From Mycobacterium sp. UM_WGJ (GTDB lineage Bacteria; Actinomycetota; Actinomycetes; Mycobacteriales; Mycobacteriaceae): DNA of 64,000 bases. Of the stretch, positions 16,774-26,997 are shown one piece after another. The DNA lies in contig NZ_AUWR01000032.1 in the NCBI RefSeq assembly GCF_000455125.1, forward strand, positions 1 through 64,000. The letters are read 5' to 3'. The notes under the pieces were generated by a model that had not been told where the DNA came from, searched no databases, and was given only the letters and a program-made list of their open reading frames with translations. Positions within the stretch are counted from its first letter, which is position 1. The number at the start of each line of letters is the position of its first letter. Position numbers and translations under genes: made by a program.

Positions 16774-18324
16774 ATGAGCGAAGCCGGCCTGTGGAACATC
16801 GCCCGTGACACCCCCGACGCCGTCGCTGTCGTCGACGTCCACGGTGGCCAGCTGACCTACGGGGAGCTGGCCGCGCGCGCCGATCGCTACGGCCGCGGGC
16901 TGCAGGCGATGGGCCTGGCGCCCGGCGACGTGCTGGTGATGGTGCTGCCGAATATCGTCGATACGCTCGCGGTGTACTTCGCCGCCATGCAGACCGGGCT
17001 CTACATCGTGGCCGTCAACTGGCACCTCACCGGTCCGGAGATCGGCTACATCCTCTCCGACAGCGGCGCGAAAGTCGTTGTCGCCCATGAGCGGTTCGCT
17101 GAGGCAGCTACGATCGCCGCGGACGAGGCCGGCCTGCCCGCGCAGCGCCGCTTTGCCGTCGGTGACATCGAGGGGTTCGCCCCGCTGTCCACGTTGGGCG
17201 CCGACGAGCCGGCGGACCGGCCCGACGTGCGCACCATGGGCGCCGCGATGCTCTACACCTCCGGTACCACCGGCAAGCCCAAGGGCGTCCAGCGGCCGCT
17301 GACCGGCGCCGACCCCGACGCGGTTCCGGTTGCCTCGGCCGGCTTCTTCGCGCTGTATGACCTGTTGCCGTTCGACAACCACGTACACATCTGTGGCTCG
17401 CCGCTGTATCACACTGCGGTGCTGAATTTCTCGTCGATCTCCATCCAGCTGGGCCACAAGGTGGTGCTGATGGACAAGTGGGATCCCGAAGAGATGCTGG
17501 CGCTGATCGCCGAGCACAGGGTCACCCATAGCCACATGGTGCCCACCCAGTTCCGTCGGCTGTTGGCGCTGCCCGCCGAGGTGCGTGAGCGCTACGACAT
17601 GTCCTCGCTGCGCAACATGATTCACGGCGCGGCGCCGTGCCCGCCCGAGGTCAAGCGCCAGATGTTGGACTGGTGGGGTCCGGTGATCACCGAGTACTAC
17701 GCCGCCACCGAGGGCGGCGGCACCAAGATCAGCGGCGCCGAGTGGCTGACCCACCCCGGTTCGGTGGGCAAGGCCTGGCCGTATTCGGTGGTCAAGGTGC
17801 TCGACGACGAAGGCAACGAGCTGCCGGCCGGCGAGGTCGGCACCGTCTACATGCAGATGGGCGGCTCCACCTTCGCCTACCACAACGACCAGAAGAAGAC
17901 CGAGGAGAACCGCGCTGGTGACCTGTTCACCGTCGGCGACGTCGGCTACCTGGATGAGGACGGCTACCTGTATCTGCAGGACCGCAAGACCAACATGATC
18001 ATCTCCGGCGGAGTCAACGTCTACCCGGCCGAGATCGAGAACGAGCTGATCATTCACCCAAAGGTGCTCGACGTCGCGGTGTTCGGGGTGCCCGACGAGG
18101 AATGGGGCGAGGCGATCAAGGCTGTCGTCCAGCCCGCCGAGGGCGTGGCCGGAGACGACACGCTGACCGCCGAACTTATGGAGTACGCGGCGGCGCGGCT
18201 GGCGAAGTTCAAGCTGCCCCGCTCGATTGACTACATCGCCGAGATGCCGCGCGACCCCAACGGCAAGCTGTACAAGCGCAAGCTGCGCGACCCGTACTGG
18301 GAGGGGCGGGACGCCAAGATTTAG
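16774..18324 (+). CDS. Acyl-CoA synthetase (FadD-type, probably steroid side chain)
   Basis: The 516-residue AMP-binding enzyme has the adenylate signature LYTSGTTGKPKGVQRP near residue 165, EYYAATEGGG near residue 310, and the C-terminal hinge and catalytic region YLQDRKTNMIISGGVNVYPAEIENELI and DPNGKLYKRKLRD. It would activate a carboxylic acid to its CoA ester. It is distinct from FadD19 and FadD17, also in this window. I recall no M. tuberculosis gene at this exact position. KstR control and its place next to the ltp genes suggest a sterol-derived acid. The stop overlaps the stop of the convergent decarboxylase-like gene. Confidence 0.85.
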   Translation: MSEAGLWNIARDTPDAVAVVDVHGGQLTYGELAARADRYGRGLQAMGLAPGDVLVMVLPNIVDTLAVYFAAMQTGLYIVAVNWHLTGPEIGYILSDSGAKVVVAHERFAEAATIAADEAGLPAQRRFAVGDIEGFAPLSTLGADEPADRPDVRTMGAAMLYTSGTTGKPKGVQRPLTGADPDAVPVASAGFFALYDLLPFDNHVHICGSPLYHTAVLNFSSISIQLGHKVVLMDKWDPEEMLALIAEHRVTHSHMVPTQFRRLLALPAEVRERYDMSSLRNMIHGAAPCPPEVKRQMLDWWGPVITEYYAATEGGGTKISGAEWLTHPGSVGKAWPYSVVKVLDDEGNELPAGEVGTVYMQMGGSTFAYHNDQKKTEENRAGDLFTVGDVGYLDEDGYLYLQDRKTNMIISGGVNVYPAEIENELIIHPKVLDVAVFGVPDEEWGEAIKAVVQPAEGVAGDDTLTAELMEYAAARLAKFKLPRSIDYIAEMPRDPNGKLYKRKLRDPYWEGRDAKI

Positions 18325-19103
18325 GCGCCCACCACCTGCGCGTCGCCGAAGGTCATCTCGACGCGGCCCACGGTCGACGACATCATCGGCCGCTTGGGCA
18401 GGCCCAGCGCAGCCAGCTCGCGGGCGTACGGATGGGTGCCCAGCCGCAGCGTGGTACCGCCCAGCGACCCACGCACTTTCGAAATTCGCATCTCCCAAGG
18501 CACTTGGCGGGTAACGCCGTCGAGGTGGCTGAATGCCTGCAGCACCCGGGGCCGCGAAGTGAGCGGTCCTGGAATCGGCAGGCCGCGCCCGAATTCCATG
18601 GTGGCGATGTGCTGGCCATCGGCGGCGACATCGAAACCCAACTGCCGGCCGTCGCGAACGGTGAAGTCCGCCATGATCTTCGGGAATCCCCAGATGGTGC
18701 GCCCGGCCTCCAGGGTGAACGCCTGGTCGACCGGCAGGTGGTGGATGAACGCACCGGCCGAGCCCAATGCGCGCCAGCCGCTGGCCTCGGTGCCCGGCGG
18801 TTTAGCGAGGCTCGACGGAGGAGAGGCGAAGCTGGAACCGCCGCATGAACTCGGCGGGTTGACCATCACCGCGGTCCCGAACTCCAGGTACTTACCCAGG
18901 TCGCCGTCGATATAGCGAGCCAGCATCAGATTGACCACCGCACGTCCCGGCTGCTGCTGGAAGACCTGCAGGCCGCTGTAGTCGATCATTGCCTGCGCGG
19001 CGTCCGCGGGCACTGAAAACATCGCGGAATGCACATCCGCGTGACGGATACGGACCGGCATGGTAAGCACAGTGCCAGCGATGGTGTGCTGTGAAAGAGC
19101 CAT
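18321..19103 (-). CDS. Acetoacetate-decarboxylase-like protein, Rv3519 orthologue
   Basis: The 260-residue protein shows the ADC-fold pattern: VVNLMLARYIDGDLGKYLEFGTAVMVNP, HLPVDQAFTLEAGRTIWGFPKIMADF, and a C-terminal VEMTFGDAQVV. True decarboxylase activity is uncertain because many relatives are not decarboxylases. The start is the ATG at 19103; longer in-frame readings run into the cyp142 gene. It is divergent from cyp142 with a 28-base gap that shows no KstR site. Its stop codon lies inside the stop of the acyl-CoA synthetase. Confidence 0.8.
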   Translation of the reverse strand: MALSQHTIAGTVLTMPVRIRHADVHSAMFSVPADAAQAMIDYSGLQVFQQQPGRAVVNLMLARYIDGDLGKYLEFGTAVMVNPPSSCGGSSFASPPSSLAKPPGTEASGWRALGSAGAFIHHLPVDQAFTLEAGRTIWGFPKIMADFTVRDGRQLGFDVAADGQHIATMEFGRGLPIPGPLTSRPRVLQAFSHLDGVTRQVPWEMRISKVRGSLGGTTLRLGTHPYARELAALGLPKRPMMSSTVGRVEMTFGDAQVVGA

Positions 19104-19131
19104 GGCTCCCACTGTAATCCGGAGGACGCCA

Positions 19132-20361
19132 ATGACCGAGGTAATGGCCGACGCGAAGCCGGCCACCAAGCCGGACGTCGATCTGACCGACGGCACGTTC
19201 TACGCCGACGGAGGTGCCCGTGACGCCTACGGCTGGATGCGGGCCAACGAGCCGGTGTTCCGGGACCGCAACGGGCTGGCCGCGGCGTCGACCTACCAAG
19301 CGGTGATCGACGCCGAACGCACACCCGAGGTGTTCTCCAACGCCGGCGGCATCCGTCCCGACCAACCGGGCTTCCCGTACATGATCGACATGGACGACCC
19401 GGAGCACCTGGTGCGCCGCAAGCTGGTCAACGCCGGATTCACCCGCAAACGCGTGCACGCCCAGCTGCCGTCCATCGAGACGTTGTGCGACACGCTCATC
19501 GACGCGGTGTGCGAGCGCGGCGAATGCGACTTCGTCCGCGACATCGCCGCCCCGCTGCCGATGGCGGTGATCGGTGACATGCTCGGGGTACTGCCTGAAG
19601 AACGATCGATGCTGCTGCGGTGGTCAGACGACCTGGTGGCTGGGCTGAGCTCACACCTGGATCCGGAATCGGCGACGGCTCAGGCGGTCATGGCGGCGTT
19701 CGCCGGCTGGACCGAATTCACCAGGAACACCATCACGAAACGTCGGGCCGAGCCCACCGACGACCTGTTCTCCGTGCTGGTCAACGCCGAGGTGGACGGC
19801 GCGCAGATGACCGACGACGAGATCATCTTCGAGACGCTGCTGATCCTGATCGGCGGTGACGAGACCACTCGGCACACCCTGTCCGGTGGCACGGCGCAGC
19901 TGTTGCGCTACCTCGATCAGTGGGAGTTGCTGCAGCGCGAACCCGATCGGTTGCCGGTGGCGATCGAGGAGATGCTGCGGTGGACCTCGCCGGTGAAGAA
20001 CATGTGCCGCACCCTGACCCGCGACACCGAGTTCCACGGCACGCAGCTGCGCGAGGGCGAGAAGATGCTGCTGCTGTTCGAGTCGGCCAACTTCGACGAG
20101 TCGATATTCGACGAGCCGGAACGCTTCGACGTCACCCGCGACCCCAACAGTCACGTGGCATTCGGCTTCGGCACGCACTTCTGCCTGGGCAACCAGCTGG
20201 CCCGGCTGGAGTTACGGCTGATGACGCAGAAAATCTTGCAACGCCTGCCGGATCTGCGGCTGGCCTCCGATGACGCGCTGCCACTGCGGCCGGCGAACTT
20301 CGTCAGCGGCCTGGAGTCGATGCCGGTGGTGTTCACCCCGACTAAGCCGGTGCTGGCTTAG
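19132..20361 (+). CDS. cyp142: Cytochrome P450 CYP142, cholestenone C26-hydroxylase
   Basis: The 409-residue P450 carries the I-helix oxygen motif IGGDETTRHTLSGG, the ExxR pair in EEMLRWTSP, and the haem-ligand loop FGFGTHFCLGNQLARLELR near residue 345. CYP142A1 of M. tuberculosis oxidises the terminal methyl of cholesterol or cholest-4-en-3-one to the alcohol and acid, the entry step to side-chain beta-oxidation. ATG at 19132 is set by GGAGG at 19121; longer readings lack similarity. No CYP125 gene is in this window. Confidence 0.93.
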   Translation: MTEVMADAKPATKPDVDLTDGTFYADGGARDAYGWMRANEPVFRDRNGLAAASTYQAVIDAERTPEVFSNAGGIRPDQPGFPYMIDMDDPEHLVRRKLVNAGFTRKRVHAQLPSIETLCDTLIDAVCERGECDFVRDIAAPLPMAVIGDMLGVLPEERSMLLRWSDDLVAGLSSHLDPESATAQAVMAAFAGWTEFTRNTITKRRAEPTDDLFSVLVNAEVDGAQMTDDEIIFETLLILIGGDETTRHTLSGGTAQLLRYLDQWELLQREPDRLPVAIEEMLRWTSPVKNMCRTLTRDTEFHGTQLREGEKMLLLFESANFDESIFDEPERFDVTRDPNSHVAFGFGTHFCLGNQLARLELRLMTQKILQRLPDLRLASDDALPLRPANFVSGLESMPVVFTPTKPVLA

Positions 20362-20399
20362 CCGCGTCGCCCTCGCCGTTCGGCGGAAAAGCGGGCGGG

Positions 20400-21395
20400 T
20401 TACCCGCTCGGCGGGGAAGGGAGGGGCGCCCGCAGCGACTCGATGATCGCCTCCGTCGGGGACCGCCACTCCAGACCCAGATCGGCCAAGGTGGCCGAGT
20501 CGTCGGTGGGGGTGGCCGAGGTCAGCAGCCAGGCCGCTTCGTAGCTCAGCGACTCTGGCAGCGGCAGCAGCTTGCTGGCAAGGTCGCTGACTCGGCCGAT
20601 TCCCTTGAAAACGCTGGGCGAAATAGGGATTCGCCGCACCGGCTTGCTCAGGCCCTGCTCCACCGCGGCAATCATCTCGGCGAAGCTGACCATGATCCCG
20701 CCGCACAGGTAGCGGTGCGGGCCGCGGCCGGGCCGCATCAGCGCCTCGTGCACCCGGCCGATGTCGCGGACGTCGACCATCGCCATGCCGCCGCGCACCA
20801 CCGGCGCCACCCGGTACTTCACGATCGGCGTCCAGCCCCGCTCGGTGACACCGGGCGCGGTATGAAACGCCGGGCCGACCACGCTGGAGGGATAGGTGAC
20901 CACGACCGGGGCGCCTTCGTCCTGCAGCCGGCGGGCCACCCGCTCGCCGTAGGCCTTGGTGCGCGCGTACGCGCTGCGCCCGGGCACGGTGGGCGAGTCC
21001 GGCCCGATGATCCCGTTCGGCGGCGGAAAGAGCGCGCTGTAGGAACTGACCGACACCACCGGGTCCAGACCGGCGGCCACGGCGCGGGTCAAGATCGCTT
21101 CGGTGGCGTAGGCGTTGATGTCCCACATCAACTTTTCCTGGCGGTCGTTGGTGCCGACCACCCCCGCGGCATGCAACACCGAGTCGCAGCCGTCCAACAG
21201 CGCAGCCACCACCGCGGTGTCGCGGATGTCGCCGTCGAGAACCTCCAATGCGCCCAGTTCACGCAGTCGCGGAATGACGGGCTCAGCACCGCAGCCCGGG
21301 GCGACCATGAGCCGAACCGAATGCCCGGCTTCGAGCAGGGCCTTGACCGTGTGGGCGCCGAGGTAACCGGTGCCGCCGGTGACTGCGACCCGCAT
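20400..21395 (-). CDS. NAD-dependent epimerase/3-beta-HSD-type dehydrogenase
   Basis: This 331-residue extended SDR has the nucleotide loop TGGTGYLGAHTVKALLEAGH at the N-terminus, VLHAAGVVG near residue 95, and a YxxxK motif in SAYARTKAYGERVARRL. Its shape is that of 3-beta-hydroxysteroid dehydrogenase/isomerase or nucleoside-sugar epimerases. It overlaps echA19 by one base and is probably in the same KstR-controlled transcript. That favours a steroid or hydroxyacyl substrate, but this is inference. Confidence 0.83.
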   Translation of the reverse strand: MRVAVTGGTGYLGAHTVKALLEAGHSVRLMVAPGCGAEPVIPRLRELGALEVLDGDIRDTAVVAALLDGCDSVLHAAGVVGTNDRQEKLMWDINAYATEAILTRAVAAGLDPVVSVSSYSALFPPPNGIIGPDSPTVPGRSAYARTKAYGERVARRLQDEGAPVVVTYPSSVVGPAFHTAPGVTERGWTPIVKYRVAPVVRGGMAMVDVRDIGRVHEALMRPGRGPHRYLCGGIMVSFAEMIAAVEQGLSKPVRRIPISPSVFKGIGRVSDLASKLLPLPESLSYEAAWLLTSATPTDDSATLADLGLEWRSPTEAIIESLRAPLPSPPSG

Positions 21396-22195
21396 CAGCG
21401 GTTCTTGAATTCCGGCTTGCGCTTCTCGGCGAACGCCCGCGGGCCTTCCTTGGCGTCCTCGCTCAAGAAGACCTTGATGCCGATTTTGGTGTCGATCTTG
21501 AAGGCATCGTTCTCGTGCAGGCCCTCGGTCTCGTGGATGGTGCGCAGCATCGCCTGCACCGCCAGTGGTCCGTTGTTGTTGATCTGCTCGGCGATCTCCA
21601 GCGCCTTGGTCAGAGCCTGGCCGTCGGCCACCACATGGCCGATCAGGCCCATCTCCAGCGCCTCGGCGGCGGTGATGTGTCGACCGGTGAACAGCAGGTC
21701 ACAGGCCATGGTGTAGGGAATCTGGCGCACCAGTCGCACCGCGGAGCCGCCCATCGGGTACAGGCTCCACTTGGCTTCGGAGATGCCGAACTTGGCGCTT
21801 TCACCGGCGATGCGGATATCGGTGCCCTGCAGGATCTCGGTGCCCCCGGCGATGGCCGGGCCTTCCACCGCGGCGATCAGCGGCTTGGTCAGCCGGCGCC
21901 CCTTGAGCAGGCCGTCGATACGCGACGGGTCGTAGCTGCCGTCTTTGAAGGAGTCGCCGGGTGCCTTCTTGTTGGCCGCTTTGAGGTCCATGCCCGCGCA
22001 GAAATAACCACCGGCGCCGGTCAGGATGCACGAGCGGATGTCGTCGTCGTTGTCGACGCGGTCCCAGGCCTCGACCATGATCGCCAGCATTTCGCCGGAA
22101 AGAGCGTTGCGGGACTCTGGCCGGTTCAGGGTGACGATCAGGGTGTGTCCGCGCTGCTCAACGAGGGCGTGGGGCTGTTCTGACGACTCGCTCAC
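21395..22195 (-). CDS. echA19: Enoyl-CoA hydratase EchA19
   Basis: The 266-residue crotonase-fold enzyme has the oxyanion-hole stretch [14 protein letters not shown] and [22 protein letters not shown]. EchA19 of M. tuberculosis (Rv3516) hydrates the enoyl-CoA esters of the cholesterol side chain. The start is GTG at 22195 ([12 protein letters not shown]). Its promoter region holds the KstR site at 22240-22253, shared with fadD19 in the same divergent order as in M. tuberculosis. Confidence 0.93.
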   Translation of the reverse strand: MSESSEQPHALVEQRGHTLIVTLNRPESRNALSGEMLAIMVEAWDRVDNDDDIRSCILTGAGGYFCAGMDLKAANKKAPGDSFKDGSYDPSRIDGLLKGRRLTKPLIAAVEGPAIAGGTEILQGTDIRIAGESAKFGISEAKWSLYPMGGSAVRLVRQIPYTMACDLLFTGRHITAAEALEMGLIGHVVADGQALTKALEIAEQINNNGPLAVQAMLRTIHETEGLHENDAFKIDTKIGIKVFLSEDAKEGPRAFAEKRKPEFKNR

Positions 22196-22239
22196 CGGCG
22201 TCCGCCTTTCCGGGTTGGAACCTCGACTTGAAATCGAAA

Positions 22240-22253
22240 TGTAACACGTTCTA
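22240..22253. promoter_or_regulatory. KstR-type operator, echA19/fadD19
   Basis: TGTAACACGTTCTA matches TnnAACnnGTTnnA exactly. It is 44 bases from the echA19 GTG and 11 bases from the fadD19 GTG at 22265. Confidence 0.9.
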
Positions 22254-22264
22254 GTTTGTGTGTT

Positions 22265-23917
22265 GTGGCTCTCAACATCGCCGACTTAGCCGAACACGCC
22301 ATCGACGCCGTACCGGATCGGGTTGCCCTGATCTGTGGGCCTGATCAGCTGACCTACGGGCAGCTGGAGGAGAAGGCCAACCGGCTGGCCCATTACCTGA
22401 TCGACCAAGGCGTCAAGAAGGACGACAAGGTCGGCCTGTACTGCCGCAATCGCAACGAGATCGTCGTCGCGATGCTCGGCATCGTCAAGGCCGGCGCCAT
22501 CCTGGTCAACGTCAACTTCCGTTACGTCGAGGGCGAACTGCGCTACCTGTTCGACAACTCCGACATGGTGGCCCTGGTGCACGAGCGCCAGTACGCCGAC
22601 CGGGTGGCCAACGTGCTGCCCGACACCCCGAATATCAAGACCATTCTGGTGGTCGAGGACGGCAGCGACCTGGACTACCAGCGCTACGGCGGAGTGGAGT
22701 TCGAGGCGGCCCTACAGCAGGGCTCGCCCGAGCGTGACTTCGGACCGCGCAGCGAAGACGACATCTACCTGCTCTACACCGGTGGCACCACCGGGTTCCC
22801 CAAGGGCGTGATGTGGCGCCACGAGGACATCTACCGGGTGCTGTTCGGCGGCACCGACTTCGCCACCGGCGAGCCGATCGCCGACGAGTACGGACTGGCC
22901 AAGCAGGCAGTGGCCAACCCGCCGATGGTCCGCCACCCGATCCCGCCGATGATCCACGGGGCCACTCAGTCGGCGACCTGGATGTCGTTGTTCAGCGGCC
23001 AAACCGTGGTGCTGGCACCGGAATTCGATGCCGACGCGGTGTGGCGCACCATCCACGACCACAAGGTCAACCTGCTGTTCTTCACCGGTGACGCGATGGC
23101 GCGCCCGCTGCTGGACGCGCTATTGGCCCATCAGGACGCCGGCAACGAGTACGACTTGACGTCGCTGTTCCTGCTGGCGTCCACCGCGGCACTGTTCAGC
23201 CCCAGCATCAAAGAACGGCTGCTGGAGCTGCTGCCCAACCGGATCATCACCGACTCCATCGGTTCCTCGGAGACCGGTTTTGGCGGCACCAGCATCGTCG
23301 CCAAGGGTGAGGCGCACACCGGCGGGCCGCGGGTCACCATCGACAAGAACACCGTGGTGCTCGACGAGGACGGCAACGAGGTCAAGCCGGGCTCGGGTGT
23401 GCGCGGCATCATCGCCAAGCGCGGTCACATCCCGGTCGGCTACTACAAGGACGAGAAGAAGACCGCCGAGACCTTCCGCACCATCAACGGCGTGCGGTAC
23501 GCGATCCCCGGCGACTTCGCTCAGGTCGAGGCCGACGGTTCGGTGACCATGCTGGGGCGCGGCTCGGTGTCGATCAACTCCGGAGGCGAGAAGATCTACC
23601 CCGAAGAGGTTGAGGCCGCCCTCAAGACCCACCCCGACGTCTTCGACGCACTGGTGGTCGGGGTGCCCGACGCCCGGTACGGCCAGCATGTGGCCGCGGT
23701 GGTGCAGCCGCGCGGGGATGCCCGGCCCTCGCTGGACGAGATCAACGCCTGCGCGCGTACCGAGATCGCCGGATACAAGGTGCCCCGCAGCCTGTGGTTC
23801 GTCGACGAGGTGAAGCGTTCGCCTGCCGGCAAACCCGACTACCGCTGGGCCAAGGAGCAGACCGAAGCCCGCCCCGCCGATGAGGTGCACGCCAAGCATG
23901 TGGCGGCTGAGAGCTAG
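22265..23917 (+). CDS. fadD19: Steroid-26-oyl-CoA synthetase FadD19
   Basis: FadD19 activates the C26 carboxylate of the cholesterol side chain (3-oxo-cholest-4-en-26-oate) to its CoA ester. The 550-residue protein is very close to M. tuberculosis FadD19: [20 protein letters not shown] at the N-terminus, the AMP-binding signature [20 protein letters not shown] near residue 175, and [27 protein letters not shown] at 22265 is preferred because MALNIADL matches the orthologue; TTG at 22256 would add three residues. The start lies 11 bases from the KstR site, so a leaderless mRNA is likely. Confidence 0.95.
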   Translation: MALNIADLAEHAIDAVPDRVALICGPDQLTYGQLEEKANRLAHYLIDQGVKKDDKVGLYCRNRNEIVVAMLGIVKAGAILVNVNFRYVEGELRYLFDNSDMVALVHERQYADRVANVLPDTPNIKTILVVEDGSDLDYQRYGGVEFEAALQQGSPERDFGPRSEDDIYLLYTGGTTGFPKGVMWRHEDIYRVLFGGTDFATGEPIADEYGLAKQAVANPPMVRHPIPPMIHGATQSATWMSLFSGQTVVLAPEFDADAVWRTIHDHKVNLLFFTGDAMARPLLDALLAHQDAGNEYDLTSLFLLASTAALFSPSIKERLLELLPNRIITDSIGSSETGFGGTSIVAKGEAHTGGPRVTIDKNTVVLDEDGNEVKPGSGVRGIIAKRGHIPVGYYKDEKKTAETFRTINGVRYAIPGDFAQVEADGSVTMLGRGSVSINSGGEKIYPEEVEAALKTHPDVFDALVVGVPDARYGQHVAAVVQPRGDARPSLDEINACARTEIAGYKVPRSLWFVDEVKRSPAGKPDYRWAKEQTEARPADEVHAKHVAAES

Positions 23918-23981
23918 ATTGGCCGGATTTTTTGGCGGTGAGCCGCTCACAGCGAACCGGTGTCCGGGCTAGTCTCTGTCG

Positions 23982-25397
23982 ATGCAGCGACTTTCGGGCG
24001 TCGACGCCGCGTTCTGGTCCGCGGAAACGGCGGGTTGGCACATGCACATCGGTGGGCTGGCGATCTGTGACACCACCAATGCGCCGAACTACAGCTTCGA
24101 GCGGGTTCGCCAGCTGCTGATCGAGCGGCTGCCGCAACTTCCGCAGTTGCGCTGGCGGGTCAGCCCGTCGCCGTTGGGGCTGGACCGCCCGTGGTTCGTC
24201 GAAGACGAGCATCTCGACATCGACTTCCACCTGCGGCGCATCGGCGTTCCAGCCCCCGGCGGGCGGCGCGAGGTGGAAGAACTCGTGGGCCGGCTGATGT
24301 CCTACAAGCTGGATCGGTCACGCCCGCTGTGGGAGATGTGGGTGATCGAAGGTGTCAGCGGCGGCCGGGTGGCGACCCTGACCAAGATGCATCATGCGAT
24401 CGTCGACGGTGTCTCTGGCGCCGGGCTGTTCGAGATCATGCTGGACGTGACGCCTGAGCCGCGACCGCCAGAGCCTGCGGCGATGGAGTCGTCGAACGGG
24501 GTCAGCATGCCCAGCTACGAGCGCCGGGTCCTAGACGAGCTGGTCAACGTCGCGGTCAAGACGCCCTACCGGATCGGGCGCCTGTTGCAGCAGACGGTGC
24601 GCCAGCAGATCGCCACGGTCGGACTGGGACTGCCCCGCAAACCTCCGCGCTACTTCGACGCCCCGGTGACCCGCTTCAACGACAGCGTTTCGCCGCACCG
24701 GCGGATCAGCGCCGCGCGCGTCGAGCTTGCCCGGATCAAGGCCGTCAAGGATGCCTATGGGGTCAAGCTCAACGACGTCGTGCTGGCCATGGTCGCCGGT
24801 GCGGTCCGCGACTACCTGCGCGAGCGCGGCGAGCTGCCGGACAAGCCGCTGGTGGCACAGATCCCGGTGTCGACCCGCACCGAGGAGACGCAGGGTGAGG
24901 TGGGCAACCAGGTCAGCTCGATGACCGTGTCGATGGCGACCGACATCGAGGGAGCAGCCCAGCGGCTCAAGACGATTCACGCCAGCACCCAGAGTGCCAA
25001 GCAGATGGCCAAAGCGCTCTCGGCCCACCAGATCATGGGACTCACCGACACCACCCCGCCCGGCCTGCTGCAACTGGCCGCCCGTGCCTACACCGCGACC
25101 GGCCTCTCGCACCGTCTGGCGCCGATCAACCTCGTCGTCTCCAATGTTCCGGGGCCGCCGATCCCGATCTATATGGCTGGTGCGGAATTGGAATCACTGG
25201 TGCCGCTCGGCCCGCCGGTCATGGACGTGGCGCTGAACATCACCTGCTTCTCCTACCGCGACCACCTCGACTTCGGATTCGTGACCACGCCGGAGATCGC
25301 CGAGGACATCCACAAGATGGCCGACGCGATCGAACCGGCACTGGCCGAATTGGAGCGCGACATCGATCGAGGCAAGAACCGAACCGGCCGGCGCTGA
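23982..25397 (+). CDS. Wax ester synthase / diacylglycerol acyltransferase (WS/DGAT)
   Basis: The 471-residue WS/DGAT enzyme has the catalytic HHxxxDG motif in [13 protein letters not shown] near residue 140 and family stretches [15 protein letters not shown] at the start, [11 protein letters not shown], and [20 protein letters not shown] near the end. Such enzymes esterify fatty acyl-CoA with alcohols or diacylglycerol to form storage lipid. Which of the many mycobacterial tgs paralogues it matches cannot be told. It starts the accessory stretch between fadD19 and fadD17 and ends 3 bases before the convergent gabD2 stop. Confidence 0.9.
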   Translation: MQRLSGVDAAFWSAETAGWHMHIGGLAICDTTNAPNYSFERVRQLLIERLPQLPQLRWRVSPSPLGLDRPWFVEDEHLDIDFHLRRIGVPAPGGRREVEELVGRLMSYKLDRSRPLWEMWVIEGVSGGRVATLTKMHHAIVDGVSGAGLFEIMLDVTPEPRPPEPAAMESSNGVSMPSYERRVLDELVNVAVKTPYRIGRLLQQTVRQQIATVGLGLPRKPPRYFDAPVTRFNDSVSPHRRISAARVELARIKAVKDAYGVKLNDVVLAMVAGAVRDYLRERGELPDKPLVAQIPVSTRTEETQGEVGNQVSSMTVSMATDIEGAAQRLKTIHASTQSAKQMAKALSAHQIMGLTDTTPPGLLQLAARAYTATGLSHRLAPINLVVSNVPGPPIPIYMAGAELESLVPLGPPVMDVALNITCFSYRDHLDFGFVTTPEIAEDIHKMADAIEPALAELERDIDRGKNRTGRR

Positions 25398-25400
25398 GCG

Positions 25401-26954
25401 CTACCGGCCCGGTAGCGCCTGCACCACCCGGATCATCGGGGTCAGCAGCTTCTGCCACACCGGAGCCGAGATCCCCAGCGGCGGATCCAGATTCAGGACC
25501 CGCGCCGTGGAGACTGTCTGCGACTCGGTGTACTTGAGGATTCCGTCCGCGCCATGCCGACGGCCCACCCCGGACGCCTTCATGCCGCCCATCGGCGCCG
25601 CGGTGCTGCCGAAGGCCAGCGCGTAGCCCTCATCGACGTTGACCGTCCCGGACTTGATCCGCGCGGCGATCGCCTCACCCTGCGACTTGGTGGCGGCCCA
25701 CACGCTGGCGTTCAGCCCATACTCGGTGTCGTTGGCCCGTGCGATCGCCTCCTCGACGTTGTCGACGGGATAGATGGAGACCACCGGCCCGAACGTCTCG
25801 TTGCGTGCGCACTCCATCTCGTCGGTCACGTCGGCCAGCACCGTCGGCTCGTAGAACAGCGGCCCGATGTCGGGGCGGGCCTTACCACCGGCAATCACCT
25901 TGGCGCCCTTGGCCTTGGCGTCGTCGACGTGATTGGAGATGGTCTTGACCTGGTCTTCGGAGATCAAACTGCCCATATCCGCGGTGAAGTCGTAGGCCGC
26001 CGAGAGCTTCATCGCGCGCACCTGCTCGGCGAACTTCGCCGCGAACTCCTCGGCGACGTCGCGCTCGACGTAGATGCGCTCGATCGAAATGCACAACTGT
26101 CCGGCGTTGGAGAAGCAGGCCCGGGTGGCAGCCTTGGCGACCTCGGACAGGTTGGCGCCCTTGGTGACGATCATCGGGTTCTTGCCGCCCAGCTCGGCGG
26201 AGAAGCCGATCAGCCGGGAACCGCACTGCTCGGCCAGGGTGCGACCGGTGGCGCTGGAGCCGGTGAACATCAGGTAGTCGCACTGCTGCACGATCGCGGT
26301 GCCGACCACCGACCCCGGCCCCGGCACCACCGCGAACAACTCACGCGGCAGGCCCGCCTGATACAGCAGCTCGGCGTTGGCCAGCGTGCAGTAGGGGGTC
26401 TGACTGTCCGGCTTGACCACCACCGCGTTGCCCGCCAGCAGCGCGGGGATGGCGTCGGAGATCGACAGGGTCATCGGGTAGTTCCACGGCGCGATCACAC
26501 CCACCACGCCCTTGGGGTGGTGGTTGATCACGGTCTTGACGATGCCGGGCAGCAGCCCGGGGACTCGCTTGGAGGCCAGCAACTTGGTGGCCTGGCGCGC
26601 GTAGTACCGCGCGTTGAGCATGATGTCGAGAATCTCTTCCTGGGCCGCCGAACGCGCCTTGCCGGTCTCGGCCTGGCAGACGTCCATCAGGAAGTCCCGG
26701 TTGGCGATCACCAGATCGCGGTAGCGCTCGATGATCGCGCTGCGCTCCTTGACGCTGCGCGCCGCCCAGGTTCGCTGCGCCTCGCGGGCCTTGGCGAACG
26801 CCGCCGTCACGTCCTCGGCGTTGCCGACCGGGATGGTGGTCAGCGGCTTACCGGTGAAGACCTCGTCGATGGTCTTCGACTGCCGCGCCTCGATGTCGTC
26901 GATCGCGGACAGTTGACGCAGTCGGTCGAAGTCTATGGCGGATGGGGCGGGCAT
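25401..26954 (-). CDS. gabD2: Succinate-semialdehyde dehydrogenase GabD2-type
   Basis: The 517-residue aldehyde dehydrogenase is close to M. tuberculosis GabD2 (Rv1731) throughout: TIDEVFTGKPLTTIPVG, GVIAPWNYPMTLSISDAIP, the catalytic Glu in FSAELGGKNPMIV, and the catalytic Cys in FSNAGQLCISIERIYVE. It oxidises succinic semialdehyde to succinate with NAD(P)+. ATG at 26954 (MPAPSAIDFDRL) matches the orthologue's N-terminus. In M. tuberculosis gabD2 lies far from the cholesterol block, so this is a relocated gene or an extra copy. Confidence 0.92.
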   Translation of the reverse strand: MPAPSAIDFDRLRQLSAIDDIEARQSKTIDEVFTGKPLTTIPVGNAEDVTAAFAKAREAQRTWAARSVKERSAIIERYRDLVIANRDFLMDVCQAETGKARSAAQEEILDIMLNARYYARQATKLLASKRVPGLLPGIVKTVINHHPKGVVGVIAPWNYPMTLSISDAIPALLAGNAVVVKPDSQTPYCTLANAELLYQAGLPRELFAVVPGPGSVVGTAIVQQCDYLMFTGSSATGRTLAEQCGSRLIGFSAELGGKNPMIVTKGANLSEVAKAATRACFSNAGQLCISIERIYVERDVAEEFAAKFAEQVRAMKLSAAYDFTADMGSLISEDQVKTISNHVDDAKAKGAKVIAGGKARPDIGPLFYEPTVLADVTDEMECARNETFGPVVSIYPVDNVEEAIARANDTEYGLNASVWAATKSQGEAIAARIKSGTVNVDEGYALAFGSTAAPMGGMKASGVGRRHGADGILKYTESQTVSTARVLNLDPPLGISAPVWQKLLTPMIRVVQALPGR

Positions 26955-26997
26955 GGGCGATCTCCTACTCGCGGGTAACACGGCGTTAGCCGCCAAA

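Noticed and set aside
15838-18498. 886-codon open frame on the minus strand
   Set aside because: It is antisense to the LLM and acyl-CoA synthetase genes, has low-complexity His/Arg/Gly-rich translation and no domain; an effect of high GC codon use.
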